From NCBI RefSeq assembly GCF_000296215.2, contig NZ_CP013949.1, forward strand, positions 2,597,501 through 2,661,500: a stretch of DNA of 64,000 nucleotides, read 5' to 3'. Each line of letters begins with the position of its first letter. Position 1 is the first letter of the stretch. The notes beneath the pieces were generated by a model. It was not told the DNA's origin. It did not search any database and saw only the letters and a program-made list of their open reading frames with translations. Position numbers and translations under genes: made by a program. The DNA is from Bradyrhizobium sp. CCGE-LA001 (GTDB taxonomy: Bacteria; Pseudomonadota; Alphaproteobacteria; Rhizobiales; Xanthobacteraceae). Positions 33,880-42,131 of this stretch are shown here, piece after piece.

Positions 33880-35193
33880 GTGCTGTTGTCGAGGAAGCCG
33901 AAACACGCAGATCGCGACGGCGGCGTCGAAAAGGACAACGTGGCCGCGCCACCGGCCGCAGGCCTTCCGGCGCCCTCGCGCCAGAGCCTGCGCGGCCTCG
34001 ACTGGTTCATCTTCTTCCTCGCGGACGTGCAGACTGGATTCGGACCCTTCATCGCGGTCTATCTGACGACCCAGAAATGGACTCAGGTCGAGATCGGCCT
34101 CGTGCTGTCGATCGGAGGCATCATCGCCCTGATCGGCCAGATGCCCGGCGGCGCGATCATCGATGCTGCGAAATCGGAACGGCTTGTCGCTGCCCTCGCG
34201 ATCGTAACCATCGGCGCTTGCGCGCTGGCCTATGCGGCGATGCCGATTTTCGCAGTCGTGGTGGCCGCCGCGACGCTGCATGCGATGGCGAGCTGCGTGC
34301 TTGGCCCGGCGATCGCCGCGATCAGCCTCGGTCTCGTCGGCCCGCTCGCGATCGGCGAGCGTCTCGGCCGCAACGCGCGCTTCGCCTCGCTGGGCAGCGG
34401 CATCGCGGCCGCGGTGATGGGTACCGTCGGCTATCTGTTGTCGAGCCGGGCCGTCTTCCTCGTGACCTTCCTGCTCGTTATCCCGACGCTGATCGCGCTC
34501 TCGCGCATCCGCGAGCATGAGGTCGACATCGCCCGTTGTCACGGCGAGATGCCGCGGGATTCCGCGGATCGCGGCGACACCAACATCTGGCACCTGGTCC
34601 GGCAGCGCCCGCTCATCATCTTCGCGCTCAGCGTGTTGCTGCTGCAATTGGCGAACGCCGCGATGATGCCGTTGATCGCAAGTGCGGTGACGGCGCGGTC
34701 CGCCCAGTGGGCGACGGTGCTGGTCGCCTTCTGCATCGTCGTTCCGCAGGCGATCGTGGCGCTGCTGTCGCCGACGGTCGGGCGCAAGGCGCAGCTCTGG
34801 GGCCGGCGGCCGCTGCTGCTGATCGGGTTCGGCGCGCTGGCGATCCGCGGCCTGTTGTTTGCGACCGTGCGCGATCCCTATCTCCTGGTGCTCGTGCAGG
34901 TGTTCGACGGCATTACCGCGGCCGTCTTCGCGGTGATGATCCCGCTGATCGTCGCCGACGTCGCCTTCGGCAGCGGGCATTTCAACCTGGCGCAGGGCAT
35001 CGTCGGCACCGCAACGGGCATCGGCGCGTCGTTGAGTACCGTGCTTGGCGGCTATGTCAGCGACAAGTTCGGCAATGCCACCGCGTTCATCGGATTGTCG
35101 TGCGTTGCCGCGGCGGGACTCCTGCTCATCTTCTTGGTGATGCCGGAGACGCGACGTACGGATCTGGTCCCCACAAAAGCAAGGGCCGTCTGA
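33880..35193 (+). CDS. MFS transporter
   Basis: A 437-aa membrane protein beginning with GTG 33880 after a GGGAGGG stretch. A hydrophilic N-terminal tail (about 38 residues) precedes 12 membrane helices. Motif-A-like PGGAIIDAAKSERLVA follows helix 2, and the second half has LWGRRPLLLIGFGALAIRG with a matching motif. The organisation resembles sugar or drug MFS proteins, but the substrate is not determined. It converges with fixK2, with 42 bases between the stops. Confidence 0.85.
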   Translation: MLLSRKPKHADRDGGVEKDNVAAPPAAGLPAPSRQSLRGLDWFIFFLADVQTGFGPFIAVYLTTQKWTQVEIGLVLSIGGIIALIGQMPGGAIIDAAKSERLVAALAIVTIGACALAYAAMPIFAVVVAAATLHAMASCVLGPAIAAISLGLVGPLAIGERLGRNARFASLGSGIAAAVMGTVGYLLSSRAVFLVTFLLVIPTLIALSRIREHEVDIARCHGEMPRDSADRGDTNIWHLVRQRPLIIFALSVLLLQLANAAMMPLIASAVTARSAQWATVLVAFCIVVPQAIVALLSPTVGRKAQLWGRRPLLLIGFGALAIRGLLFATVRDPYLLVLVQVFDGITAAVFAVMIPLIVADVAFGSGHFNLAQGIVGTATGIGASLSTVLGGYVSDKFGNATAFIGLSCVAAAGLLLIFLVMPETRRTDLVPTKARAV

Positions 35194-35235
35194 ACGAATT
35201 CAGCCGGCCAATGTGGGAAGAAAGTCGTCTGAAAA

Positions 35236-35934
35236 TCAGGCGTCGAGATTGTGCAGGCGCTGGCGGTTGCGCAGCACGATCTGGCGAGCGCCTGAGAAGC
35301 CCAGGATGCCCTGGGTGTGAAGCTGCGATAGCGCGCGTGACACGGTCTCGAGCGTAAGGCCGAGATAGTCGCCGATGTCGCGGCGGCACATCGGCAGTGC
35401 CATCATGCCGGCGACGGCGAGGCGGCGATCCATTTCGAGCAGGAAGGTCGCAACGCGCTCCATCGCGGTCTTGCGGCCCAGGAGCAGCATGTGGTCTTCG
35501 GCGTGGCGCAGCTCGGAAGCCGTCATGGCCCAGAGCTTGCGGGCGACCTGGACGTCGACGCCGGCGGCCTTTTCGAGGCTGGCGCGCTTCACGAGACGCA
35601 CGGTGGTGTCGATGATGGCTTCGGCGGCGAGGCGGTGAGTGGTGCCGGATTCGAGGCCGAACACGTCGCCGGGAAGATGGAAGGCGCCGATCTGGCGACG
35701 GCCGTCGGAGAGGAGCTTGTAGCTGCGCACTGCGCCTGACATGACCTGGTAGACATATTCGGCCGGCTCGTCCTCGCCGTAGATTTCCTCGTCCTTGCGA
35801 TAGGAGAACTCGGTGGCGACGAGGCCGACATGGCCGGTGATCGCGCCGAACTGGTCGGTCACGGGATGGGCAGGGGCAATCTTGCCGCGAACTTGCGTGT
35901 TGATCGCCTGGGTGTTGATCGTCTGGGTCAGCAT
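35236..35934 (-). CDS. fixK2: FixK2, CRP/FNR-type activator of microaerobic genes
   Basis: A 232-aa protein when started at ATG 35934, nine bases after GGAG; an ATG three codons upstream abuts that site and is rejected. A cyclic-nucleotide-binding-like beta barrel (about residues 35-150) precedes the helix-turn-helix RRDIGDYLGLTLETVSRALS. There is no FNR-type N-terminal cysteine cluster, so it does not sense O2 through Fe-S. Cys183 (PMCRRDI) is at the position where B. diazoefficiens FixK2 is inactivated by oxidation. FixK2 binds TTGA-N6-TCAA sites, and such sites lie before fixN and fixG. FixJ is expected to activate the gene through the site at 36019-36037. Confidence 0.95.
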   Translation of the reverse strand: MLTQTINTQAINTQVRGKIAPAHPVTDQFGAITGHVGLVATEFSYRKDEEIYGEDEPAEYVYQVMSGAVRSYKLLSDGRRQIGAFHLPGDVFGLESGTTHRLAAEAIIDTTVRLVKRASLEKAAGVDVQVARKLWAMTASELRHAEDHMLLLGRKTAMERVATFLLEMDRRLAVAGMMALPMCRRDIGDYLGLTLETVSRALSQLHTQGILGFSGARQIVLRNRQRLHNLDA

Positions 35935-36018
35935 CTGCGCCATCTCCGTTGTGATGACGCATTGGTACGCGGTATCGGGGGCTTCGAAAATTTCGAGCGA
36001 TATCTTAAGGGGGTCGCC

Positions 36019-36037
36019 TTACGTAGAATCCCGTAGG
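36019..36037 (-). promoter_or_regulatory. Candidate FixJ-binding site upstream of fixK2
   Basis: The plus strand reads TTACGTAGAATCCCGTAGG, close to the FixJ consensus of rhizobia (TAMGTA, spacer, TTTCCC-type core). It lies about 85-103 bases upstream of the fixK2 start, immediately after the stop codon of the receiver gene. Matching was by eye. Confidence 0.55.
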
Positions 36038-36460
36038 TCAATTTCCTCGCCGGTCCTGAATGACGCGGCGGATACGTTTGACCAGGTTTTCGTCGAGAAG
36101 CGGCTTGAGAATCACATCTTTGACGCCCGCGGCGGCGGCCCGGGCCGAGATATTCCGGTCCGGGTATCCGGTGATCAGGACGACCGGGACATCGCCGTCG
36201 GCTTCGCGCAGCCGGCCGACGAGCTCAAGGCCATTGATGTCGGGCATCTTGTAGTCGATCACGTAGCAATCGGCGCCACGTGTGCCGGTGGCGTTGAGTA
36301 GCGCCGTCGCATTCCTGAAGGTCCGCACGGCGAAGCCGTCGGTTTCCAGAAGGAATTGCAGGGATCCCAGCACAGCGGCATCGTCGTCGACCACGTAGAT
36401 GGTGGGTTTTGCCGATGACGCCATTGCGAGCCGCTGAGGGTGCGAGCCAACCTCGATCAT
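36038..36460 (-). CDS. Single-domain response regulator between fixJ and fixK2
   Basis: A receiver-only protein, 140 aa from ATG 36460; ATG 36424 would give 128 aa. It has the acidic pocket in YVVDDDAAVLGSL, phospho-acceptor Asp69 in YVIDYKMPDINGLELV, Thr in VVLITGYPD and Lys in VILKPLLDENL. There is no output domain. The same gene occupies this position in B. diazoefficiens between fixK2 and fixJ. It may compete for FixL phosphate or buffer the cascade, but its role is not established. Confidence 0.9.
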   Translation of the reverse strand: MIEVGSHPQRLAMASSAKPTIYVVDDDAAVLGSLQFLLETDGFAVRTFRNATALLNATGTRGADCYVIDYKMPDINGLELVGRLREADGDVPVVLITGYPDRNISARAAAAGVKDVILKPLLDENLVKRIRRVIQDRRGN

Positions 36461-36520
36461 GCAGCCTTGGCTATCACAGCGCACGGAAGCCAAATTTGAC
36501 CTGCCTCAAGGCCAGCTTCC

Positions 36521-37138
36521 TCAATCGTTGAGCATGCCGGCGCGCATCGCCATGCGGACGAGCTCCGAGAGGCTGTTGGCCTGCATCTTGGTCATCACAT
36601 TGGCCCGGTACACTTCGATCGTCCGCGGGCTGATGTCGTATTCGCGGGCGATCAGCTTGTTGGAGAGGCCGGCAATCAGTCCCTCCATGACCTGGCGCTC
36701 CCGTGGGCTCAAGGAGGCGACGCGGGCGGCGATGTCCTGCGAAATGGCTTCGCTCTTGGCTGCCGGTTCGGCCTGGCGGATCGCCGTTTCGATCATGGTG
36801 ATCAGACGATCGTCCTCGAACGGTTTCTCCAGGAAGTCGACCGCGCCGAGCTTCATCGCCTCGACCGCGAGCGGCACGTCGCCATGACCGGTCATGATCA
36901 AAATCGGAAACGGGCTGTTCTGCGCCTTCATGCGCTTGAGAAGCTCGATCCCGTCGATTCCAGGCATCCGCACGTCGGAGACGACGCAACCGAAGGCGAG
37001 GCCGGGCAGGGTGTTGATGAAATCCTTCGCGTTGTCGAATAGCGTGACGCCGAAGCCTGAGGAATCCAGCAGGAAATTCAGCGAGTCCCGCATCGCGGCG
37101 TCGTCGTCGATGACGTAGACATGTCCCTTGGTCGTCAT
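36521..37138 (-). CDS. fixJ: FixJ, response regulator of the oxygen-sensing FixLJ system
   Basis: A 205-aa protein. The receiver domain (residues 1-125) has Asp55 in VVSDVRMPGIDGIELL, Thr in LIMTGHGDVPLA and Lys in DFLEKPFEDD. A LuxR-type helix-turn-helix (about 140-205) reads LSPRERQVMEGLIAGLSNK in its first half, then ISPRTIEVYRANVM. When phosphorylated by FixL at low O2 it activates fixK2. Its start is 3 bases after the fixL stop, so the pair is co-transcribed. Confidence 0.96.
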   Translation of the reverse strand: MTTKGHVYVIDDDAAMRDSLNFLLDSSGFGVTLFDNAKDFINTLPGLAFGCVVSDVRMPGIDGIELLKRMKAQNSPFPILIMTGHGDVPLAVEAMKLGAVDFLEKPFEDDRLITMIETAIRQAEPAAKSEAISQDIAARVASLSPRERQVMEGLIAGLSNKLIAREYDISPRTIEVYRANVMTKMQANSLSELVRMAMRAGMLND

Positions 37139-37141
37139 GAA

Positions 37142-38659
37142 TCAGTTCTCGTCGGTTGCCGGCAGGGTGAAGCGGAATGTCGCCCCGCCCGATGCATTGC
37201 TTTCGGCCCACATGCGGCCGCCGTGAGCCTCGATGATCGAGCGGCTGATGGACAGGCCGACGCCCATGCCGGTTTCCTTGGTGGTGAAGAAGGTCTGGAA
37301 CAGGTTTGGAATGACGTCGCCCTGGAAGCCGGAGCCGGTGTCGGAGACCTCGACCTCGATCATGTCGTCAGCGACGCGCCGGTTGGCGACCACGAGCTCG
37401 TGCCGCGGCGACTGCGCCATCGCCTCCAGGGCGTTGCGGAACAGATTGACCAGCACCTGCTGGATCTGCACCCGGTCGGCGAGAACGAGATCGGCGGTGG
37501 GATCGAGGCTGAAGCGGAGCTGCACGTTCTGCTCGCGCGCGCCGGCGAGCCCTAGCGCGCCCGCCTCCTCGATCAGCTTGGACAGGCTCTCGACCCGCTT
37601 CTCCGACTCGCCACGCGAAACGAAGTCGCGCAGGCGCCGGATGATCTGGCCGGCGCGCAAGGCCTGCTCCGAGGCGCGGTCCAGCGCGCTCTCGATCTTC
37701 GACGTGTTGGGATCGCTGCTGCCGGCGAGCAGCCGCCGCGATCCCTTCATGTAATTGCTGATCGCCGCCAGCGGCTGGTTGAGCTCGTGGGCGAGCGCGG
37801 AGGCCATTTCGCCCATTGCGGTCAGCCGGGACACGTGGACGAGCTCGGACTGCAGTTCCTGGAGCCGGGCCTGGGTCTGCTGGTGCTCGGTGAGGTCGCG
37901 GACGAAGCCGGTGAAATAGGGTTCGCCGCCGGACTGCATCTCGCCGATCGACAGATGCATCGGAAAGGTCGTGCCGTCGCGGCGCTTGCCGGTGACGATG
38001 CGGCCGATGCCGATGATGTGCGGATCGCCGGTCGAGCGATAGCGCGCGATGTAGCCGTCGTGGCGGGTGCGGTCGGGCTCCGGCATCAGGATGTTGACGT
38101 TCTGGCCGATCGCCTCATGCTCGGACCAGCCGAACAGGCGCTCGGCAGCCGTGCTGAAGAGCTGCATGATGCCATGGCCGTCGATGACGATCATGGCATC
38201 GGGAATGGTCTGGAGGATAGAGCGGAGGTGAGTCTCGCGCGTGCGCAGCGCCTCCTCGACCTGCTTCTCCTCGTCGATGTCGAGAAAGATGCCGCTGAGA
38301 TGACGGGCGACGCCGGCTTCGTCCCGGATGACTCCCGCCCGGGCGCGGATCCATTGCCCGCTGCCGGAGCCAGCAGCGACCTTGAAAGACACGTCCAGGC
38401 CGCCGCCACGCTCCGAGACGCGCGCGATCGCGATCTCTACGCGTGCGCGGTCCCTGGGTTCGAGGCGTGACAGGAAGAGTTCATAGCTCGGCGGCTGTTC
38501 CCGCTCGATGCCGAGCAGGCTCCTGGCGGTATCCGACCAGTCCAAGTCCCGCGTCGTGAGGTCGAGGTCCCAGGTGCCGACGCCGAACCCTTCGATCCGC
38601 ACCCGGAAATGCTCACCCCGACCATCGTCTGGCGGATGCGTTACACGGGTCGGCGACAA
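37142..38659 (-). CDS. fixL: FixL, haem-based oxygen-sensing histidine kinase
   Basis: A 505-aa protein, the length known for B. diazoefficiens FixL, starting at TTG 38659 with GGGAG seven bases upstream. Residues about 25-130 form a first PAS domain and about 140-260 the haem PAS domain. The proximal haem ligand is His200 (DRTRHDGYIARY), with Arg206 and the O2-gating Arg220 (IGIGRIV) in place. The kinase core has phospho-acceptor His291 (SALAHELNQPLAAI) and ATP-binding N, G1 and G2 motifs (NLFRNALEAM, VSDTGSGF, GMGVGLSISRS). There are no membrane helices, so it is a soluble sensor as in Bradyrhizobium. O2 binding turns the kinase off. Confidence 0.96.
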   Translation of the reverse strand: MSPTRVTHPPDDGRGEHFRVRIEGFGVGTWDLDLTTRDLDWSDTARSLLGIEREQPPSYELFLSRLEPRDRARVEIAIARVSERGGGLDVSFKVAAGSGSGQWIRARAGVIRDEAGVARHLSGIFLDIDEEKQVEEALRTRETHLRSILQTIPDAMIVIDGHGIMQLFSTAAERLFGWSEHEAIGQNVNILMPEPDRTRHDGYIARYRSTGDPHIIGIGRIVTGKRRDGTTFPMHLSIGEMQSGGEPYFTGFVRDLTEHQQTQARLQELQSELVHVSRLTAMGEMASALAHELNQPLAAISNYMKGSRRLLAGSSDPNTSKIESALDRASEQALRAGQIIRRLRDFVSRGESEKRVESLSKLIEEAGALGLAGAREQNVQLRFSLDPTADLVLADRVQIQQVLVNLFRNALEAMAQSPRHELVVANRRVADDMIEVEVSDTGSGFQGDVIPNLFQTFFTTKETGMGVGLSISRSIIEAHGGRMWAESNASGGATFRFTLPATDEN

Positions 38660-38790
38660 GCAGTGACTCCCATTCTCGTGCGGCGCCGGCCGCCGCGAAC
38701 ATGACGGCAATTTCGCCCAAGGGCGAGCCGGAGGCAAGTTCGGATGTCTGATTCCACTGAAGGAATTCCCGCGCCACGACGCGAGGCGAT

Positions 38791-38804
38791 TTGATCTATC
38801 TCAT
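38791..38804 (+). promoter_or_regulatory. FixK-like box upstream of the usp gene (one mismatch)
   Basis: TTGATCTATCTCAT fits TTGA-N6-TCAA except for the last base. It lies 61 bases before the universal stress gene start, a spacing suitable for class II activation. This would place usp and the CBS gene under FixK2. Confidence 0.5.
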
Positions 38805-38864
38805 CATGCCCGGCGTCGCCGAGGCTAGGTTCGCGGCTGGTTCATTGCTGTTCGGAGAATCCCG

Positions 38865-39698
38865 ATGACATACGCGACCGTGATGGTCTGCCTGGCGCTC
38901 GACCAGTCCAACGAGGCGCGCCTTCAGGTCGCGGGCGAGCTCGCCGAGCGATTCGAGGCTGGTATCATCGGGGTTGCCGCGGCCCAGTTCGCACCGCCGC
39001 TCTATTTCACCGATGGCGCCGAGGCGCAGGGACTGATCGAGGAAGGTGAAGCGTCCGTCAAGCGGCGCCTTGCCGGTCTCGAGGCACAATTCCGCGCTGC
39101 CATGAAGAATCGCGGCGGTCACGCGGAGTGGCGCAGCGCCGCAGATTTCCCGGCGCGCTTCATCCTGGCGCAGGCGCGCTGTGCCGACATCGTCGTGAGC
39201 GGCGGGCAGAGCCCGGCCTTCTCCGACGCTTTTGCGCTCGCAAGCCCGAAGGATCTGGTGATGCAGGCGGGCCGCCCGCTGCTCGTCGTGCACGACCGGG
39301 CCAACTGGCTCGACTTGCGCAGTGTGCTGGTGGCGTGGAAGGACACGCCGGAGGCGCGGCGGGCGGTGGCCGACGCACTGCCGATGCTGCGCAAGGCGAG
39401 GGACGTCACCATCGCCGGAATTCTGGAGCGCGATGACGACCGCTCGGTCGTGATGGCCGGCGTGACCGACGTCGCCGCCTGGCTCGTCCGCCACGGCATT
39501 ACCGCGACCGCGCGCGTTTTGGAAGGCACACGGAACGAAACTACCGCCGCGCAGTTGGACAAGGTTGCCGCCGAGGTTGGCGCCGGCCTGATCGTTGCGG
39601 GCGCCTATGGTCATTCGAGGTTTCGTGAGCTGATCATGGGCGGCGTCACCCAGCATCTAGTCACGCAATCCGCCCGTCTGGTGCTGCTGTCGCATTGA
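38865..39698 (+). CDS. Tandem universal stress protein
   Basis: A 277-aa cytosolic protein with two UspA domains (about residues 1-140 and 145-277). The second ends in the nucleotide-binding G-x2-G-x9-G-S/T-like pattern (AGAYGHSRFRELIMGGVTQHL). It is divergent from fixL and upstream of a CBS-domain gene and fixNOQP. Such tandem Usp proteins are commonly induced in microaerobic conditions. A near-consensus FixK box supports that here. The molecular role (nucleotide-linked stress survival) is not defined. Confidence 0.88.
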   Translation: MTYATVMVCLALDQSNEARLQVAGELAERFEAGIIGVAAAQFAPPLYFTDGAEAQGLIEEGEASVKRRLAGLEAQFRAAMKNRGGHAEWRSAADFPARFILAQARCADIVVSGGQSPAFSDAFALASPKDLVMQAGRPLLVVHDRANWLDLRSVLVAWKDTPEARRAVADALPMLRKARDVTIAGILERDDDRSVVMAGVTDVAAWLVRHGITATARVLEGTRNETTAAQLDKVAAEVGAGLIVAGAYGHSRFRELIMGGVTQHLVTQSARLVLLSH

Positions 39699-39732
39699 CG
39701 GCCGGCCAACAGCGAGTCGAGGAGGACGCGCC

Positions 39733-40158
39733 GTGTACAGATTTCTCGAGCAGACCGCCAGTGGCTACATGACGCGCAACGTCAGGACGGTGCAGCGCGA
39801 CCACGACTTGCTCGCGCTCAGCGAGATGTTCGAGAGCGACGATTTCAACTCCTATCCGGTCGTGGACGACGGACAGGTGGTCGGCATCGTTACCAAGTTC
39901 GACATCCTGAAATGCTTCGCCTTCACGCCGAGCCAGATGCTGCCGCGCTATCACGACCTGATGAGCCGTAAGATCGGCGACGTCATGACGCCGGAGTTCA
40001 TCTATGTCAGCCCCGACACGCGGCTGACGCGCGTGCTGCAGATCATGGTCGAACACCGCATCAGGAGCATCATCGTGCTCGACGGCGCCCAGAAGTTGGT
40101 CGGAATCATCGCCCGCGAGGACGTCATCGCCGCGCTCAAGGCGACGGCGAGCGACTGA
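39733..40158 (+). CDS. CBS-domain pair protein
   Basis: A 141-aa protein starting at GTG 39733, 34 bases after the usp stop, with GGAGGAC as ribosome binding site. Two CBS motifs are visible (ASGYMTRNVRTVQRDHDLL to VVDDGQVVGIVTKFDILK, and KIGDVMTPEFIYVSPDTRL to IIVLDGAQKLVGIIARED). CBS pairs sense adenine nucleotides. With the tandem Usp protein it probably forms a hypoxia/energy-stress pair located between fixL and fixN. Confidence 0.9.
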   Translation: MYRFLEQTASGYMTRNVRTVQRDHDLLALSEMFESDDFNSYPVVDDGQVVGIVTKFDILKCFAFTPSQMLPRYHDLMSRKIGDVMTPEFIYVSPDTRLTRVLQIMVEHRIRSIIVLDGAQKLVGIIAREDVIAALKATASD

Positions 40159-40188
40159 AGCCAACCGGGCGATCGGGCTGCGATCTCC

Positions 40189-40272
40189 GTCATTGCGAGC
40201 GAAGCGAAGCAATCCAGACTGCCTCCGGGGAGGGATCCTGGATTGCTTCGTCGCTTCGCTCCTCGCAATGAC
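40189..40272. repeat. Inverted intergenic repeat, family B (copy 1)
   Basis: An inverted pair: CATTGCGAGCGAAGCGAAGC at one end and GCTTCGCTCCTCGCAATGAC at the other, each joined to CAATCCAG / CTGGATTG. A second copy lies at 55250-55362. A family A fragment (CTCCCACAAGGGGAGAGGG) follows at 40331-40350. Both are in the 311-bp gap before fixN, upstream of its FixK box. Confidence 0.85.
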
Positions 40273-40398
40273 GCCGCGGATGCGAGATCGCGGTCCCCAC
40301 CTCCGTGATTTCACGGAGATTGCTGCGGCTTCTCCCACAAGGGGAGAGGGCATTTCAACTGGCAACGCCTCCTTCACATTAACGGAAATCCACCCATC

Positions 40399-40412
40399 TT
40401 GATTTCAATCAA
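40399..40412 (+). promoter_or_regulatory. FixK2 box of fixNOQP
   Basis: TTGATTTCAATCAA is a perfect palindromic anaerobox. Its centre is 64 bases before the fixN ATG, so activation at -41.5 would place transcription start near 40447. Confidence 0.9.
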
Positions 40413-40469
40413 TTCGCCGCGAGGGTGAATGTGGTTTCTGGCTGCGTGTTCTTCGAAAAGAGAATCCGC

Positions 40470-42119
40470 ATGAGCCAGCCCTCCATCTCCAAATCCATGA
40501 CGTCAGGTGAAAGCGGCTTGGCTGTCGTGTTTGCAGTCACCGCGTTCCTCTGCGTGATCGCCGCGGCCCAGGCGCTCGATGCGCCCTTCGCCTTCCATGC
40601 CGCGCTCAGCGCGGCGGCGAGCCTCGCGGCGGTGTTCGTCATCGTGAACCGCTACTATGAACGACCGGCGGCGCTGCCGCCCGAAGAGATCAACGGTCGC
40701 CCGAACTACAACATGGGGCCGATCAAGTTCTCCGCCTTCATGTCGATGTTCTGGGGCATCGCCGGCTTCCTGGTCGGCCTCATCATCGCTTCGCAGCTGG
40801 CCTGGCCGGCGCTGAACTTCGATCTGCCCTGGACCAGCTTCGGCCGCCTGCGCCCGCTGCACACGTCGGCGGTGGTCTTCGCCTTCGGCGGCAACGTGCT
40901 GATCGCGACCTCGTTCTACGTCGTGCAGAAGTCGTGCCGCGCGCGCCTCGCCGGCGATCTCGCGCCCTGGTTCGTGGTGGTCGGCTACAATTATTTCATC
41001 CTGGTCGCCGGCACCGGGTATCTGCTGGGCGTCACCCAGTCGAAGGAATATGCCGAGCCCGAATGGTATGCCGACCTCTGGCTGACCATCGTCTGGGTGG
41101 TCTATCTGCTGGTTTTCCTTGCCACCATCATCAAGCGCAAGGAGCCGCACATCTTCGTCGCGAACTGGTTCTATCTCGCCTTCATCGTGACGATCGCCGT
41201 GCTGCATCTCGGCAACAATCCGGCGCTTCCGGTTTCGGTGTTCGGCTCCAAGTCCTACATCGCGTGGGGCGGCATCCAGGACGCCATGTTCCAGTGGTGG
41301 TACGGCCACAACGCGGTCGGCTTCTTCCTGACCGCCGGCTTCCTCGCCATCATGTACTACTTCATTCCGAAGCGCGCCGAGCGGCCGGTCTATTCCTATC
41401 GTCTGTCGATCATCCATTTCTGGGCGCTGATCTTCCTCTACATCTGGGCAGGTCCGCACCATCTGCACTACACGGCGCTGCCGGACTGGACGCAGACCCT
41501 CGGCATGACCTTCTCGATCATGCTGTGGATGCCCTCCTGGGGCGGCATGATCAACGGCCTGATGACGCTGTCGGGCGCCTGGGACAAGCTGCGCACCGAC
41601 CCCGTGCTGCGCATGCTGGTCGTCTCCGTCGCCTTCTATGGCATGTCGACCTTCGAAGGCCCGATGATGTCGATCAAGGTGGTCAACTCGCTGAGCCACT
41701 ACACCGACTGGACCATCGGCCACGTGCATTCCGGCGCGCTCGGCTGGGTCGGCTTCGTCTCCTTCGGCGCGCTCTACTGCCTGGTGCCGTGGGTCTGGAA
41801 TCGCAAGGGGTTGTACAGCCTGAAGCTCGTCAACTGGCACTTCTGGGTCGCGACCCTCGGCATCGTCCTCTACATCTCGGCGATGTGGGTGTCCGGCATC
41901 CTCCAGGGCCTGATGTGGCGCGCCTACACCTCGCTCGGCTTCCTCGAATATTCCTTCATCGAGAGCGTCGAGGCGATGCATCCCTTCTACATCATCCGCG
42001 CCGCCGGCGGCGGGCTGTTCCTGATCGGCTCGCTGATCATGGCCTACAATCTCTGGATGACGGTTCGCGTCGGCGAAGCGGAAGTCCAGATGCCCGTCGC
42101 TCTTCAGCCGGCGGAATGA
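40470..42119 (+). CDS. fixN: FixN/CcoN, catalytic subunit I of cbb3 cytochrome c oxidase
   Basis: A 549-aa membrane protein with about 12-14 helices, from ATG 40470. An in-frame extension to 40425 is rejected because 549 aa is the known length. Haem and copper ligands are in place: His131 (RPLHTSAVVFAFGGN), His280 (WWYGHNAVGFF), His330-His331 (WAGPHHLHYTALPDW), and His418 and His420 (TIGHVHSGALGW). It reduces O2 at a haem b3-CuB centre with very high affinity, supporting respiration in microaerobic conditions such as root nodules. First gene of fixNOQP. Confidence 0.97.
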   Translation: MSQPSISKSMTSGESGLAVVFAVTAFLCVIAAAQALDAPFAFHAALSAAASLAAVFVIVNRYYERPAALPPEEINGRPNYNMGPIKFSAFMSMFWGIAGFLVGLIIASQLAWPALNFDLPWTSFGRLRPLHTSAVVFAFGGNVLIATSFYVVQKSCRARLAGDLAPWFVVVGYNYFILVAGTGYLLGVTQSKEYAEPEWYADLWLTIVWVVYLLVFLATIIKRKEPHIFVANWFYLAFIVTIAVLHLGNNPALPVSVFGSKSYIAWGGIQDAMFQWWYGHNAVGFFLTAGFLAIMYYFIPKRAERPVYSYRLSIIHFWALIFLYIWAGPHHLHYTALPDWTQTLGMTFSIMLWMPSWGGMINGLMTLSGAWDKLRTDPVLRMLVVSVAFYGMSTFEGPMMSIKVVNSLSHYTDWTIGHVHSGALGWVGFVSFGALYCLVPWVWNRKGLYSLKLVNWHFWVATLGIVLYISAMWVSGILQGLMWRAYTSLGFLEYSFIESVEAMHPFYIIRAAGGGLFLIGSLIMAYNLWMTVRVGEAEVQMPVALQPAE

Positions 42120-42131
42120 GGAGCACGAGCA

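Noticed and set aside
40425..40469. N-terminal extension of fixN from GTG 40425
   Set aside because: ATG 40470 gives the 549-aa length known for FixN, and the extension lies in the promoter region just after the FixK box.
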